A program made the translations under genes and the position numbers. This document shows positions 1-10,569 of a stretch of 64,000 nt of DNA, piece by piece. The notes under the pieces are model-generated. The model ran no database searches and had not been told where the DNA came from. It saw nothing but the letters and a program-made list of their open reading frames with translations. Within the stretch, counting starts at the first letter, position 1, and every line of letters starts with the position of its first letter. Source of the stretch: Ramazzottius varieornatus (Eukaryota > Tardigrada > Eutardigrada > Parachela > Ramazzottiidae); NCBI GenBank assembly GCA_001949185.1, contig BDGG01000011.1, forward strand, positions 931,696 through 995,695, written 5' to 3'.

Positions 1-368
1 TCACGGTACAGTCTGCCGAAGCCGAAAACTAGCCTTTTTTGGAGCCCGCGTAGATTGGCTCACGCGTCAACTAGAGCATCGTCTTCATTGCTCAAAACTT
101 GTTCCGGGGTTGGAAGCTGGAAGTGTTGCAGAATTTTAAGTTCGGCGGAAGATATGCAGTAAAACCAAAGCTGGACATGTAATTTCCAGTGAAAACGACT
201 CTCAGATCGCTGGATGGCGCTCGTCAGCGGAACTTCCCGATTGCCACGATTTTTTCTTTCGGTGGTGGCCTGACATGTGATCTATTTTTGAGCAATGAAG
301 ACGATGCTCTAGTTGACGCGTGGGCCCCAAAAAAGGCTAGTTTTCGGCTTCGGTAGACTGTACCGTGA
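1..368. mobile_element. Palindromic MITE, left end at window edge
   Basis: The first ~95 bases and bases 285-368 are near-perfect inverted repeats; the outer arm starts TCACGGTACAGTCT and includes the motif CGCGTCAACTAGAGCATCG. The left arm carries about 15 extra bases that the right arm lacks. No coding potential is seen in the ~190-bp centre. The arms resemble a non-autonomous terminal-inverted-repeat element. The target duplication cannot be read because the left end is at the window boundary. Confidence 0.75.
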
Positions 369-721
369 CACTTTATTTTGTTGATCGTGTCCCTCAAAAG
401 TCACGTGTCCGGATAGAAGAAATCTTGTGTATTTTAACGCAGTTCAAAACATCCAGATTGGACGACCGTATCGGAAGATACGAATTTCTAAACGCAAGGA
501 TTTGGGGGTCGGTCATTATTGGAAGACATTGTAGAAGAGGAGCCTGTTCTGCCTAGTCTTACTGCCCTTATACAAGGCCTGTTCGTCCAGTGTGCGTCAC
601 CTGATCAACAGCTCATTAGTCGTGATCAACGCGCAAGAGGGGCAAAACAGTCGAAAGTTCTCGGATCTATTTAGCGCCGAAAGTTAATGAAGTGTGAGAT
701 CCGAGACCTCAAACTTTTCCG

Positions 722-2511
722 GTGCCCTGGCTGAATCTCCTGTGACAATTTCCCCCAACGTACTCCTTTCCCTAAGTGAAAAACCTAACAGCCTCGGCGG
801 CGAAGAACACATTTACTTAAAACCGAAGCCAGGCCCGAACAGCTCCATCCCCTAAGAACTAACCTCGGATCCGAAGATCACCTTCGCTGAAGAACTTCCT
901 CCAGTTCTCACTTCCTCCTGATGACCCCCCTCCCCCCCTGAATGGCGTCGTAAGAATCGCTGACGACTGCTTCAACCAAAGGCCACCAATTGGCTGCGGA
1001 AGCCAATGGGGTGCACGACTCTCGCAGGGAACGCATGAGTGTTAAGGCGTGTCCAGCCATGGTTCATTTTGATGACTGAACGTGTGCACGGGCGTTTCAT
1101 TCGCTTAGTTTATACCCAGCGCACGCACAGTTCCGTCCTACTGAAATGCGGCGTCTTTTGTGTGCGCACCTTTTTTTGCAGCCATCCCACCTGTAAGAGG
1201 AGCAAAGCCTAACTTTTCTGACTCGCCAAATTAGCGAATACTTTTCTAACTGACGACTTTCTCAATAGTCTTCCAGCAAGAAATTGTCAGATTCATTTGT
1301 AAATTTGTCGCAACACTTTGCCTCAATCTGGACCAGCTTGGTTCAGAAACAAGTGATATATCGTAGTGCAAATAGTTCAGGAAGGAGGGTCGTTTGAAAA
1401 TGGCTCCCGATATTAACTTAGGGAGACAACTGTCTGTAGACGGCGTACGGTAGCTAAGAGCAGCTGGTTTAGTTAACCGCATATGTGCCGTGCTAAACGG
1501 AAATCGCGCAGTTGTGGTGCAGCTTTACGGCTGGGTTCTATTCGAAATCGGAACAGCTAAGACTTTGCTAACTTGCGAGCGAATTGTTGGCGACTTTGCA
1601 TAGTAGTTCAGTCGTATGTAACGCAGACAGTAGAAATAAACTGTCTGCGTGGTAGGTGCACACTGACGGTTACCATCAGTTCTATCGAAGATCGGAACAG
1701 CTAAAACTTTGCTAACTCTTGCTCGGTCCTTATGGCGGTAGAACATTATCAGCTGAACAAGATACAAGATCGCGCCACCTGCAGAATTCGACCTAGCAAA
1801 GTATGCTCGTTAGAAAAGTAACGCTTTGTTCCTCGTACAGTACAAGTACAGGGGAAGCACCCCTATCGGACATGGGCTCCGCAGCGCTAACAGCCCGGGG
1901 CTGTACTTCACTTCTCGGATGACGTAGTAATCGGATGCAACGAATCTTTACGGTTTCTAGAGAAAAGGCGAGAAAGAGCTTAAGCCAGCAGGTCAGTTCC
2001 GCCGTCCGGGAACACAATTGAAAAGGCGTGCGAGCGATTAGCGAAGTGCGTGTTCGGTGCAACATGCATTGATTCAATTGACTCAAACGTGCTTTGTCCG
2101 GCAGGGGTATTTCATTCTACTGTCGCTCGGTTCGAACGGCTATCATTACAGTCTTCATCCCGGTTTCAAACCAATGTGGTGGCGTGGCTAATTAATCACT
2201 CAAACGATGGAGCAAGTTCCCAGATTACGGTAACTGATCTTAAGTGTATGGGAAATGTTTACGTTGCAAGATTCACGGGTAGGCGGCGATCTGGGACGAT
2301 AAACTGGAATTAATCGTTTCAGGGGGAAAGTGCCTATGAGAACCGAAGTTGTCAGGAACCGTGGTTAATCGGAGAGGAAGTTCTTTGGGAACTTGGCAAA
2401 GTTCAAGGGAAAGCGCTGTTCGAGGACGAAGTATTTAGGGGAAAGAGTTCTTGTGATTCGAGGTTTTTCAGAGCAGCGTTTAGGAGAAACTGTAGTCAAG
2501 AGATAATGTGC
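722..2511. mobile_element. Fold-back element, copy A, GTGC target duplication
   Basis: The two ends (about 726-910 and 2335-2507) are inverted relative to each other. They are built of degenerate short units such as CCCGAACAGC, CCGAAGAAC and TCGAGG. Both ends align by eye with the element at 19774-20737: the shared right end reads, in reverse complement, ATTATCTCTTGACTACAG then TCTCCTAAACGCTG, and the shared left end contains ACAATTTCCCCCAAC. GTGC occurs directly outside both ends (722-725 and 2508-2511), matching the 4-bp GTAC duplication of copy B. The interior has no convincing gene. Confidence 0.65.
1535..1722. repeat. Direct repeat pair inside fold-back element A
   Basis: A ~42-bp sequence containing ATCGGAACAGCTAARACTTT and GCTAACT occurs at about 1535-1580 and again at about 1679-1722, same orientation, ~143 bp apart. 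Confidence 0.6.
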
Positions 2512-4324
2512 CCCACCGGTTGGAACTACCTACGTATACTCATCCCGGGGCACTTCGTCTTATGCTCCGGTATGATGTCATCGTCCGTTATTTGATCCAT
2601 GCGCCCGCATTTTTTCCTACGCTTACTTCTTCGCTAGAATCCTCTACACAAAAACACTTGCCACGGATGGCTTCCATGACATTTAACACCACGAAATGTG
2701 CTAGAAAGTATGGAATACCTTACCTGTACATACCCTGCCAAAGCTGGGTGATCAGTCACTTCGCGCGATACTTCTCCATCAAGAAAACTATCCAGACAAC
2801 GACTCTCGAATAATCACAAGCGGTAAAAGATTTTTCCCATTTAACAGACTCCAAAGCCACCTTACGTTTATTATTTTAGGCACTTCGTCCAGAACGTGAT
2901 AGCTCAGGCTCTTGGCTCTCTACAGAGTATCTACAGGAGCAGTTTTCGGGTTGACCTGTGCGGTGCCGTATGGACCGTAACACTGGTTCCACAGTGGACA
3001 ACGCATCTTCGGGATTTTCTGTAGCCAAGCGTCCCAGCTATCACGTTAAAGCACTGAAATCGTGGCCGGCGAATGACACGATCTGAATGGTCCCCCATGA
3101 GCCTCATAAGTGAGTAGGAACCCTACATTCACGTTTGAAAATTTGCGTCTCCGCTCAAATTCGCCCAATTCCAACCTTGCATAAAGCACTGTAAAGGTAA
3201 GTGCTGTTGCCTGCATTCTGACCACGTGACTTTCGAGTGATCGCAGCAACGAATCAACTGAGTGGGTGCCAGTAGAAAACGGTCACTTGGCACGCCAAAA
3301 GAGCAAAGGGCGGAGCTCGATGCCAATAGAAATAGTCATTTTGCTGTCACGCCTCCTCCACACTGGCCGGTCGATTGTTGTTCTGTGGCTGGGACAGGGT
3401 GCATATTCCGATCATCACTATATTCCGATCACCCTGATGTCACGGCCACCAGAACCGTTGCTGAAACCTCCTGGATTCCTCAAGGTATCAGCTGTGGTCC
3501 AGATACCACCCCACAAGTAACCCAAATAACACATGAAAATGAGATTGCTGGTCTTACATTGGGAGATAGAAGTTTATGGGTCATGAAAAAGTTCTGAGTT
3601 TCTCAAGGTTTCCACCAAAATATGCGAGAAGTTCAAGATATAGGCAACCGAGCTTCCATGGTCTTTCTGGTATAGAAAAACCGGTTGGGAAGCAGGCGAT
3701 ACCATAGAAATCGGAGCAATTATCAGCAGCTGTTCGAGTAACTCTCGACGATTGCAGCAGCCGGAGAACCTTGTTCTCTCAGAATCCTATGGTGAGCCGC
3801 GCGACTCAAAAGTCCACAGTACCTTCATCGCGGGTGGATACGCGGAGAAACTCATTCGCGGTGAAATACTTTTTCACCGCGAATGAGAAATCAGGTCAGA
3901 AGAAATCAAAGAATCGGCTTGTAATTTTTATGCTTTATTCTGATGTCGCGTTCGGCCCTCCCAAAACCCTCAGCGTCACTGAGAAGCCGCTGGTTGCTCG
4001 ACGGATGACCGCAGAAACATTATTCTGTTTTAAGGTGGAAAAAGGCTTGTGACATCAGGGTCATTATAACAAAACTTTCGGTACATGGTCAACGGTGCAA
4101 GTCATAAAGCATCCACTTAAAACACTCATGGACCCACACGGACAGAGGTTTTCCTGTCCCATACACCATGGCACACGAGCTACAGTGGGCAGGTTACGAT
4201 CCCACGCGCTCAGTCTGTTAGGTCACGATCAGCTGATCGGTGAACCAAGGTGGTAGTGTGGCAGTACCACTAATCAACCGTACACCACACAATCGGCTGG
4301 GATGACATAGCGATCAGTTAGAAT
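2512..4324. other. No gene recognised
   Basis: Open frames here are short and resemble no family I know. The only structure is the hairpin at 3851-3887. Confidence 0.5.
3851..3887. repeat. Perfect 16-bp-arm hairpin
   Basis: CTCATTCGCGGTGAAA is followed after 5 bases by its exact reverse complement. Function unknown; no T-tract follows. Confidence 0.8.
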
Positions 4325-5059
4325 TCAGATGCGACGAAACGCAACCTGCTCACTGTAGTTCAAGTGCCATGGCCAATGGGACAGGAGAACCTCCGCACAC
4401 GGAATCTTTGCCTCTGGCATACCAAGCTGCGAGGCAGCCGAAGGCAAGCGAACAGCTTGTACTATTACATTATCGTCAAAGTTGTCATCTTTGCACGGGC
4501 AGACGTACTGTATTCCGTCGATAGTTCTGCGAATTACGTCATCATGCCAGTAAATTACACCCGCACTGGTATCTCTGATTGTTTGATTGTCGCCCCTCAT
4601 TACACTTGACTGGGGAGCAGTCTTTGATTGACGGTATAGATACTTTCTGTTCTCCATTCGGTCCCTAGAGCCGCTTCGTTGTATCGTCCGTGTACCTGAA
4701 GAGGACGATATAGATACATTAATGCAAACAAAAAGCTTGGCGATTTGCGAAAAGGCGGTACCCCACTATCGATATGAGTCGAGGAGACACGCAATACGGC
4801 AGGGGACAAAAGCTGGGGTCTGAATAGCGTTTAGCTTACCATCCTTATTTTCGATGATCGTCTGGCAAGAGGAGCAAAATTCCACGGAAACAAGGAATAG
4901 TGAGTTTGCATAAACACAGCTCTAGTCGGTATCTATAGAATCTATCCTAATCTCGCAAGAATAGCACCCTATGTGACCATCAAATCCGTTTACACCAAGG
5001 GCCGCCAGTAGAGCATTAAAAAATAAAAGGGAGAAATACACCAGCCTTGCGGAACTCAT
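4325..5059 (-). pseudogene. Cysteine-rich secreted protein with in-frame stop
   Basis: I read two exons, 5059-4840 and 4695-4325 (joined length 591, divisible by three). The donor is G|GTAAGC and the acceptor CTCTTCAG. The product starts with a clear signal peptide (MSSARLVYFSLLFF...), followed by a CYSC motif, a later CSSC motif and a CPC motif. This is loosely reminiscent of small disulfide-rich (Ly6-like) extracellular proteins, but I cannot assign a family. Codon 46 is TAG (4924-4922), while the same frame continues cysteine-rich on both sides. I found no GT..AG pair that removes it in frame. It is therefore a pseudogene, a polymorphic or sequencing-error stop, or a readthrough case. No homologue is recognised elsewhere in the window. 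Confidence 0.5.
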
Positions 5060-5958
5060 GTTCAATTGGCTTCACGTGAACGTTTCATCGCTGACGGCAA
5101 TCTATTACAGCTGAGCCAGACAGAAAGTCTGAATATGATTGGCCGGTACCTAGAATTGAACTGACCTCGCAGTGCATAGTCTCATCAGAACAATGCGTTG
5201 CTGAGACACAGTGCAAACAGAAGAACCTTGCCGCAAGCGCGATTCCTGCAGAAACAGATCATGGGGTCGGCGTGAAGTACGGTCACGACTAACTAGCGGC
5301 TCAGCACCTCGACATCTTCTGTTATCAGGTTAGCGAGGCAAATGTTCTTCATTGTTTCTAACCTCGTCCCCATCAATATGACAAGAAGCGGTCACATGTT
5401 CCACGTTTCAGAAACCAAAATGAAAAGACCCATGGTACGAGCGGGGTGAAGCTGATTAGCGCTCAGGAGGGTCAGACTGTAGAAGAGTTGCTAGCTGGAC
5501 AAGAAGACAGAAGCCTCATCTGCGATTTATTTTCGCTTCCATTTTGTGTTGAACTTGTTGAATCCCAATTGTCTTATTCTATTGATATTTCACGCAGCAC
5601 TCTTAAGTAGAGGCTTTCAAGACAGGTCTTTTCAGAGCTACGTACTCCAGCAGATCATCGGGTTCCTAGTTGGTCAACTGTCAGATTAGCCCAAACGAAA
5701 CATACGGACTGCAAGCACGTACCTCCTTCCGCGTGATCCATAGATCCTCCTCAAGGTCCACTGCTACAAACAAGCGGAATTTCCGCAGATAGTTGCTGGG
5801 TCCCGTACTCTGGAAGCATCACATGTTGTTGATCGAGGGGATGATCGAGCAACTATCGTATTGATAGCTTGCAATAACTCCCGGTTCAAAATCACGCACT
5901 CGAACTGGCCTGAAGTCCCAGCTGTGAAATATGTTCCCGTAATTTCTATTTTTCTGTC
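5060..5958. other. No gene recognised
   Basis: Nothing supportable seen; presumed intergenic sequence between the cysteine-rich gene and the GPCR relic. Confidence 0.5.
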
Positions 5959-6632
5959 ATGGTTCCAGTCCGCTGTTTTGATGCTCGCAGCATTCCCGAT
6001 GACAGATATGGCGACTATTTTTCGCCGACGACAAATCTGACATCAGCAAACCAGACAGCCGCAATTAACGATTTCGACCGATGCACATTTCTGCCAGTGT
6101 ACGAAACTGCCGCCACACCTCTCGGCACTATTCTCAATGCTTTCGTCCTGGTAATCCTTGTCAAGAAACAGCGTTCCAAGCCATCTTTCAACATCTACCT
6201 CATCCACCTCAGCATCTCCAACTTGGCCTTTTCCACGATTATCCAACCCTTCGAGATACTCAACGCGGTTAAGTCCATGCGCCACTGGGGAACTATGCTT
6301 GCATCTGGTACTGGTACACCTCGCTGCTGCTCCACGGATGCGTCGTCAACTCTCACGCTCTGCTGACCATCAACCCTTTATGGGCAGTTGTGTTTCCCAG
6401 CCACTACCATCGAGTCCTGAAAAACCATGTCCAGCTGTCAGTATCATCAGCGGTTCCGCCATTGCTATTTTCGGCATCGTTCACGACGGTAAAATTTGCG
6501 CACCTAACACCACCGTAGGCAGTCGAAAAGTTTGGAGCCATGTGGCTCAACTGCTACTCTAGGATGTCCCGTTGGTGGTTCTGATTGTGGGCCTTCCTGT
6601 CGTTGGTACAAACGGAGGCCTCATATGCTGAA
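5959..6632 (+). pseudogene. Rhodopsin-like GPCR relic
   Basis: The frame from ATG 5959 encodes an N-glycosylation-rich N terminus (NLT, NQT), then TM1 (around GTILNAFVLVILVKK) and TM2 (FNIYLIHLSISNLAF). Near 6285 the homology jumps frame (RHWG, then YACIWYWYTSLLLHG). It continues with a TM3 end reading NPLWAVVFPSHYH, in the place of the usual DRY-containing segment. Another frame change follows in TM4. A TAG interrupts the TM5 region (DVPLVVLIVGLPVVG), and TM6/TM7 are not found. Two or more frameshifts plus a stop and a missing C-terminal half make this a degenerate class-A GPCR copy. Introns could explain one break but not all of them. Confidence 0.7.
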
Positions 6633-7197
6633 CCGCGTCGGCCAAACTCGGAACACCGTAATGAAAGACTCAGCATTACCTGCTGCAAAAAGCAGCGGGT
6701 AAAGTGATCGATCGACTTGTCTAACAGGGCATATAGGTAACAACGGCACCTTTCGCAAATAGTGTCGGATAATTTTCACTCAATAGACCGACGTTTAACA
6801 CCAATTTAGGATCCGGTTCGCTGACCGAAGCCGACTAATGTAGTCACGTTGTTAATAGCTGTCAGCTGACAAGCCTTGAACTTGCTACGTTCTTGTGGGC
6901 CAAGCGAGGTAATTTTTTCGCCGTTGTCTGCTGATATCAATAGCACGAGTAATATTTCCATGTTGTATACCGAGACCACCACGATGAGCTGACACATCGC
7001 AACGTGCTGTAGCGCAGTATGGGTAACTCCTACAACTTTACGTAGGCTCTTCAATTAGTATAATGCAATTAGCTCCCCAGCTAAGACGTTCTGACTCGAA
7101 ATGGGTCGACAAGCGGAAATCATCACAGACGTGGAGCTGGACAAATACCCTCATATCATACACAAGCTTACGGCTGGTCGAGGTGTTAGATATTGAA
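6633..7197. other. No gene recognised
   Basis: Possible further decayed GPCR sequence (ASAKLGTP-like after TM5), otherwise nothing recognisable. Confidence 0.4.
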
Positions 7198-8718
7198 TTA
7201 GGGGCTGCAAATGATGTACTTGTGGGTCAGGTCGGCGAAGTAAGCCCACATGCGACGCAAGCCACAAGTGCCAGGCACAACGTCGATATCGTTGACGCCG
7301 GTGATATACCATCCAGACCATGACGAGTTAGACCACTGAATCTGGTACGCCACAACATCACCGCCCAGCAGAATTTGATCTACGTTGGTGTTCAAACCAG
7401 TTTTCCACTGAGCATTACCGGTTGGGCCAACGGTACTCTCCACGCATTGCGATTGGGTGGACAGCGAAGGAGTACCACAACCGCAACCTGCACACGAAGC
7501 ACTCGTGGTGGTAGGTGGTGGAGCACCAGCTGTAGTGGTAGGTGGAAACCCAGCAGTAGTAGTAGATGGGAATCCAGCCGTAGTACTTGGCGGAGTGGTA
7601 GACACCATCACGGTCGAGGCCATCACAGTGGTCGGTGCACCGGTGGTAGAAGCTGGGACAACGGTGGTGGTACGGGTGGTAGTTATTGGTACTGTCGTGG
7701 TAGGGACCACAGTGGTTGATGGACGAGTGGTGGAGGCCATGATGGTGGTTGGTGCAATGGTGGTGGAAACTGGGACAACGGTGGTGGTACGGGTGGTGGT
7801 TATTGGTACTGTCGTGGTAGGGACCACGGTGGTTGATGGGCGCGTAGTGGAGGCCTGGATGGTAGTTGGTGGTGTCGAAGTGGTAGTTGTGGGGCATCCT
7901 GTGGTGACGTTACCCGCGGCACAGCACTGAGCAACTTGATTCATTTCTGACAGCGGTCGGCACGTGTAACCTGGTGCAGCGGGGTTGGGATCGAAAAATT
8001 GACCTGGATCACAATTTACCTGCTGACCATTAAACGCACAACCAAGAGTTGCAGCATCGCAGCAACAGAACTGATTAGTGCAGGCATTGCGATAGGCTGT
8101 ATAGAGAGAAGCGACATCAGAGGGAGGTGGGCCGTTGGGAGCTGTACTCGGGTTGGCACAGTAGCTACTACATGTCACATCCGCGGCGCTTGTGGTCGTA
8201 CCCTGCAAACAACGTGAGTTACGGGTGAACATCGAAGTGGTGCGGAATACAGCTTCTTAACTCTTATGTTGCTGTACCTGTGTAGTCACCGGGCTAGTGA
8301 TCCTCGTGGTAGTTCTCTGCGTGGTGGTTGAGGGACAACCTACCGTAACGTTGCCCCAAGCGCAGCACTGGGCAATCTGGTTCATCTCGGAGAGTGGACG
8401 ACAGGTGTATCCCGGCGCGGCAACGTTTGGGTCGAACACGTATCCGGGATCACAAGTAACCTGCTGGTTGTTATACTGACATCCAAGAGCCGCTGCGTCG
8501 CAGCAGCAGAACTGGTTCGTGCAACCGTTGACAAGAGCAGTGTAGAGAGGTGGATTCCCGACGTCCGCCGGAGGTATCCCTGTGGGCGCGGTGGCTGGGT
8601 TAGTGCAGTAACCGGCACAGGAAACATCAAGTGGCGACCTGGTAGTTTGAGCCAAAACACCCTGGAATAAAAGAAAGGTCGAGACAAGAACAAGGAAAAC
8701 ACCCGTAGAGGAAGCCAT
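7198..8718 (-). CDS. Secreted mucin-like protein, two Cys-rich domains
   Basis: Two exons, 8718-8278 and 8202-7198 (481 aa), joined at CAG|GTACAG and TTTGCAG. The chosen start is ATG 8718, directly before a signal peptide (MASSTGVFLVLVSTFLLFQG). The mature protein has two copies of a ~95-residue domain with about ten cysteines, including CTNQFCCCDAA, a DPG..FDPN..APGYTC segment and AQCCA..GNVT..GCP. They lie at about residues 33-128 and in the first part of exon 2. A long Thr/Pro/Val stretch (repeated TTTVVP and STTRPSTT) suggests a heavily O-glycosylated linker. The C-terminal ~95 residues (CGTPS..., YQIQWSNSSWSGWYITG, RRMW, THKYIIC) recur in the neighbour at 10066-10569. I do not recognise either domain by name. 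An extracellular, mucus or cuticle role is an inference. Confidence 0.85.
7640..7873 (-). repeat. Tandem duplication in Thr-rich coding region
   Basis: Two ~118-bp, nearly identical units lie head to tail (one contains GGGACAACGGTGGTGGTACG near 7655, the next near 7773, plus-strand reading). They encode the repeated Thr/Val/Pro linker, so length variation between individuals is likely. Confidence 0.8.
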
Positions 8719-8801
8719 GATGGGAGATGTATAACAGAAACTTTCGAGAAAGCCCAAGACTGGTGGAACAAGATAGCGAAGTCCAGTCTCGACGGCTAGA
8801 C

Positions 8802-8808
8802 TTTATAC
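8802..8808 (-). promoter_or_regulatory. TATA box
   Basis: TATAAAG on the minus strand lies about 85-90 bp upstream of the ATG at 8718, a plausible core promoter for the mucin-like gene. Confidence 0.5.
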
Positions 8809-8809
8809 T

Positions 8810-9341
8810 GCAGACGACTCCTTCCCGGAAATCAAACCAGATTTATGGTCGAAGATGCGATATTTAAGAGGATATATGCACATATGCACATATGCATATT
8901 GGGCGTTGGCGAGAAACGTACCTGTGTCCTTAAGATTATGTAACGCTTTGAAGATTTGCCTACAGAATATTGCGGGGAATTGGCCATTATTTCTGCTGAC
9001 ATCGGAGTATTATGATTTGTCGTGGAGGTAAGAGTACGAGAACTTGAAATTTAGCGGAATCAGATTGAGGAAGTGGAGTGTAATCAGCTAAGCTGAACAC
9101 AGGCTTTATCTGAAGTCTAAACTGCTTCGTTAGTGGAATACTTATGGATTCCATCTGCACGACGAGGACTCCCATGCTTATCAAAAACGCATTGTATTGT
9201 GGGACACCACTGCACGTTCTGCCAAAGAGCTATAGCGCACCGTGCTTGAATGATTGATTTCACTATTCCTGGGATGCTGGCTATGTTAGTTAATTATGGT
9301 CGATCGGGTCTAGCCAACTAATAACTTTATCGTAGTGACTC
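8810..9341. other. Intergenic; short ATGCACAT microsatellite
   Basis: No gene seen. Bases 8872-8899 form an imperfect (ATGCACAT)n run. Confidence 0.5.
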
Positions 9342-9871
9342 GGTGCACGAACTTTCCCGAACTTTTCTGCGTGCACGAACTATCACACGAACACTTACTC
9401 CGTACACGAACTCTGACACGAACTTTGTCTCCGGGTACGAATCGCTTGGTCCACTTGCTGCTACAGTTTTGAACTTGTCTATAGATGCTAAACATCAAAT
9501 TCCTGATATAGATTTTCGAGAAGCTGTTTGCCTCGTCAATCTATCTCTCCGAACATGGAAAAGGGTTACAATTTTGCTTCGTATGTCGACGTACGAAGAG
9601 TATCCATCAGCCTTGCAGTAAGAAGGAGCAATTTGCCGCAGAACCCGAAGCACGAAACAATGGGCGAGCCTCTTCACAAACTCGTACGCCTTCGTACCTT
9701 CCTTCAGTGATACGAATAAAATCTGAATGGCAGAATTTCGCTTTCTGAAACCAACGGAGCGTCTTCGTTGCTTGTAGAAACTCAAGGTCGTATCCAAGTC
9801 GTGCACGGAGTAAAATGTCCTAAGAAAGTTCGCGCACTGAAACAGAAGTTCGTGAAGTTCGTGCACGGAGC
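9342..9871. repeat. Fold-back array of CGTGCACGAACTT units
   Basis: At 9342-9430 the plus strand carries several degenerate copies of CGTGCACGAACTT. At 9795-9871 the same unit appears in reverse complement (AAGTTCGTGCACGGAG). The arrangement resembles a fold-back transposon, with tandem short repeats forming long inverted ends around a ~360-bp centre without a recognisable gene. The unit differs from that of the elements at 726 and 19774. Confidence 0.6.
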
Positions 9872-10065
9872 CTCGACTTAACTTTATAGTAAAGTACGCC
9901 CAAAAAGATGGAAAGCGTTAAAGATTACATGGGCGACGGCGTGACCTTCGCCATATACGTTTCGAAAGAAGGAACAAACCACTTGTAGCTCAAACATTCA
10001 ACTAGCGGTTCAAAAGCCTCACACAACGTCAGGTGTAACAGAGCACGCCTTACAACGCGGAAGCA

Positions 10066-10569
10066 TTATTTGCAAAGGATGTACTTGTGAGTATGGTCGA
10101 AAAAGTAGGACCACACGCGACGCATGACGCATCCTGGGGGGCCGTTCAGCTTCCAGTCCAGATCGTTCGTCCCGGGAACGTACCATCCCGACCACTGTCC
10201 GTTGAACCACTGGATCTGGTAGGCAGCGATCTTTCCACCCAGCTTCATGGCGTCCACGGTCAGGCTCAGCCCGGCTTTCCAGTCGGCATCCCCGTTGGCG
10301 TTTTCTGTCATTTCGGTGCAGCTGGACTGCGAAGTCAGGTCGTAAATAACGCACTCTTGGCTGTTGCATCCTCCGGGTGGAGCGGCGAATCCCGACGTCT
10401 GGCACTTGGTGCAGCTGTCCGGCTTACGAGGTGGTAAAGGGTACTTTTCTAGGTCGTCCGGACGAATAAAATCCTGCGCTACTCCAATATATGGAGACTC
10501 ATCCTCGGCGTCGACGAGGGCGAGAATGGCCAGAACGGCGTAGGCCATCAACAAACCTACGCTCTTCAT
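10066..10569 (-). CDS. Small secreted protein sharing mucin-neighbour domain
   Basis: Single-exon frame of 167 aa. I start at ATG 10569 because a typical signal peptide follows at once (MKSVGLLMAYAVLAILALVD). After a short acidic/proline spacer come CTKCQ and CNSQEC. The C-terminal ~90 residues (WKAGLSLTVDAMKLGG, YQIQWFNGQWSGWYVPG, NDLDWK, RRVW, DHTHKYILCK) align with the last domain of the mucin-like protein at 7198-8718. The two are therefore relatives with different N-terminal parts: this one lacks both the FCCCDAA cysteine domains and the Thr linker. The gene is on the same strand, ~1.3 kb upstream of its relative. Biochemical function unknown. Confidence 0.85.
   Translation of the reverse strand: MKSVGLLMAYAVLAILALVDAEDESPYIGVAQDFIRPDDLEKYPLPPRKPDSCTKCQTSGFAAPPGGCNSQECVIYDLTSQSSCTEMTENANGDADWKAGLSLTVDAMKLGGKIAAYQIQWFNGQWSGWYVPGTNDLDWKLNGPPGCVMRRVWSYFFDHTHKYILCK

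Noticed and set aside
2508..2813. 101-codon plus-strand open frame
   Set aside because: Ordinary composition, starts at the end of the fold-back element, no motif or signal peptide; length is expected by chance.
4141..4262. tRNA-like segment with GGTTACGATCCC and a GATCAGCTGATC palindrome
   Set aside because: No acceptor stem, no anticodon arm and no proper T-loop GGTTCGANTCC; I found no credible tRNA or rRNA in the window.
7415..7930. Long frames on both strands over the mucin-like Thr-rich region
   Set aside because: They are mirror images of the tandem coding repeat on the minus strand; only the minus-strand frame has a signal peptide, cysteines and splice sites.
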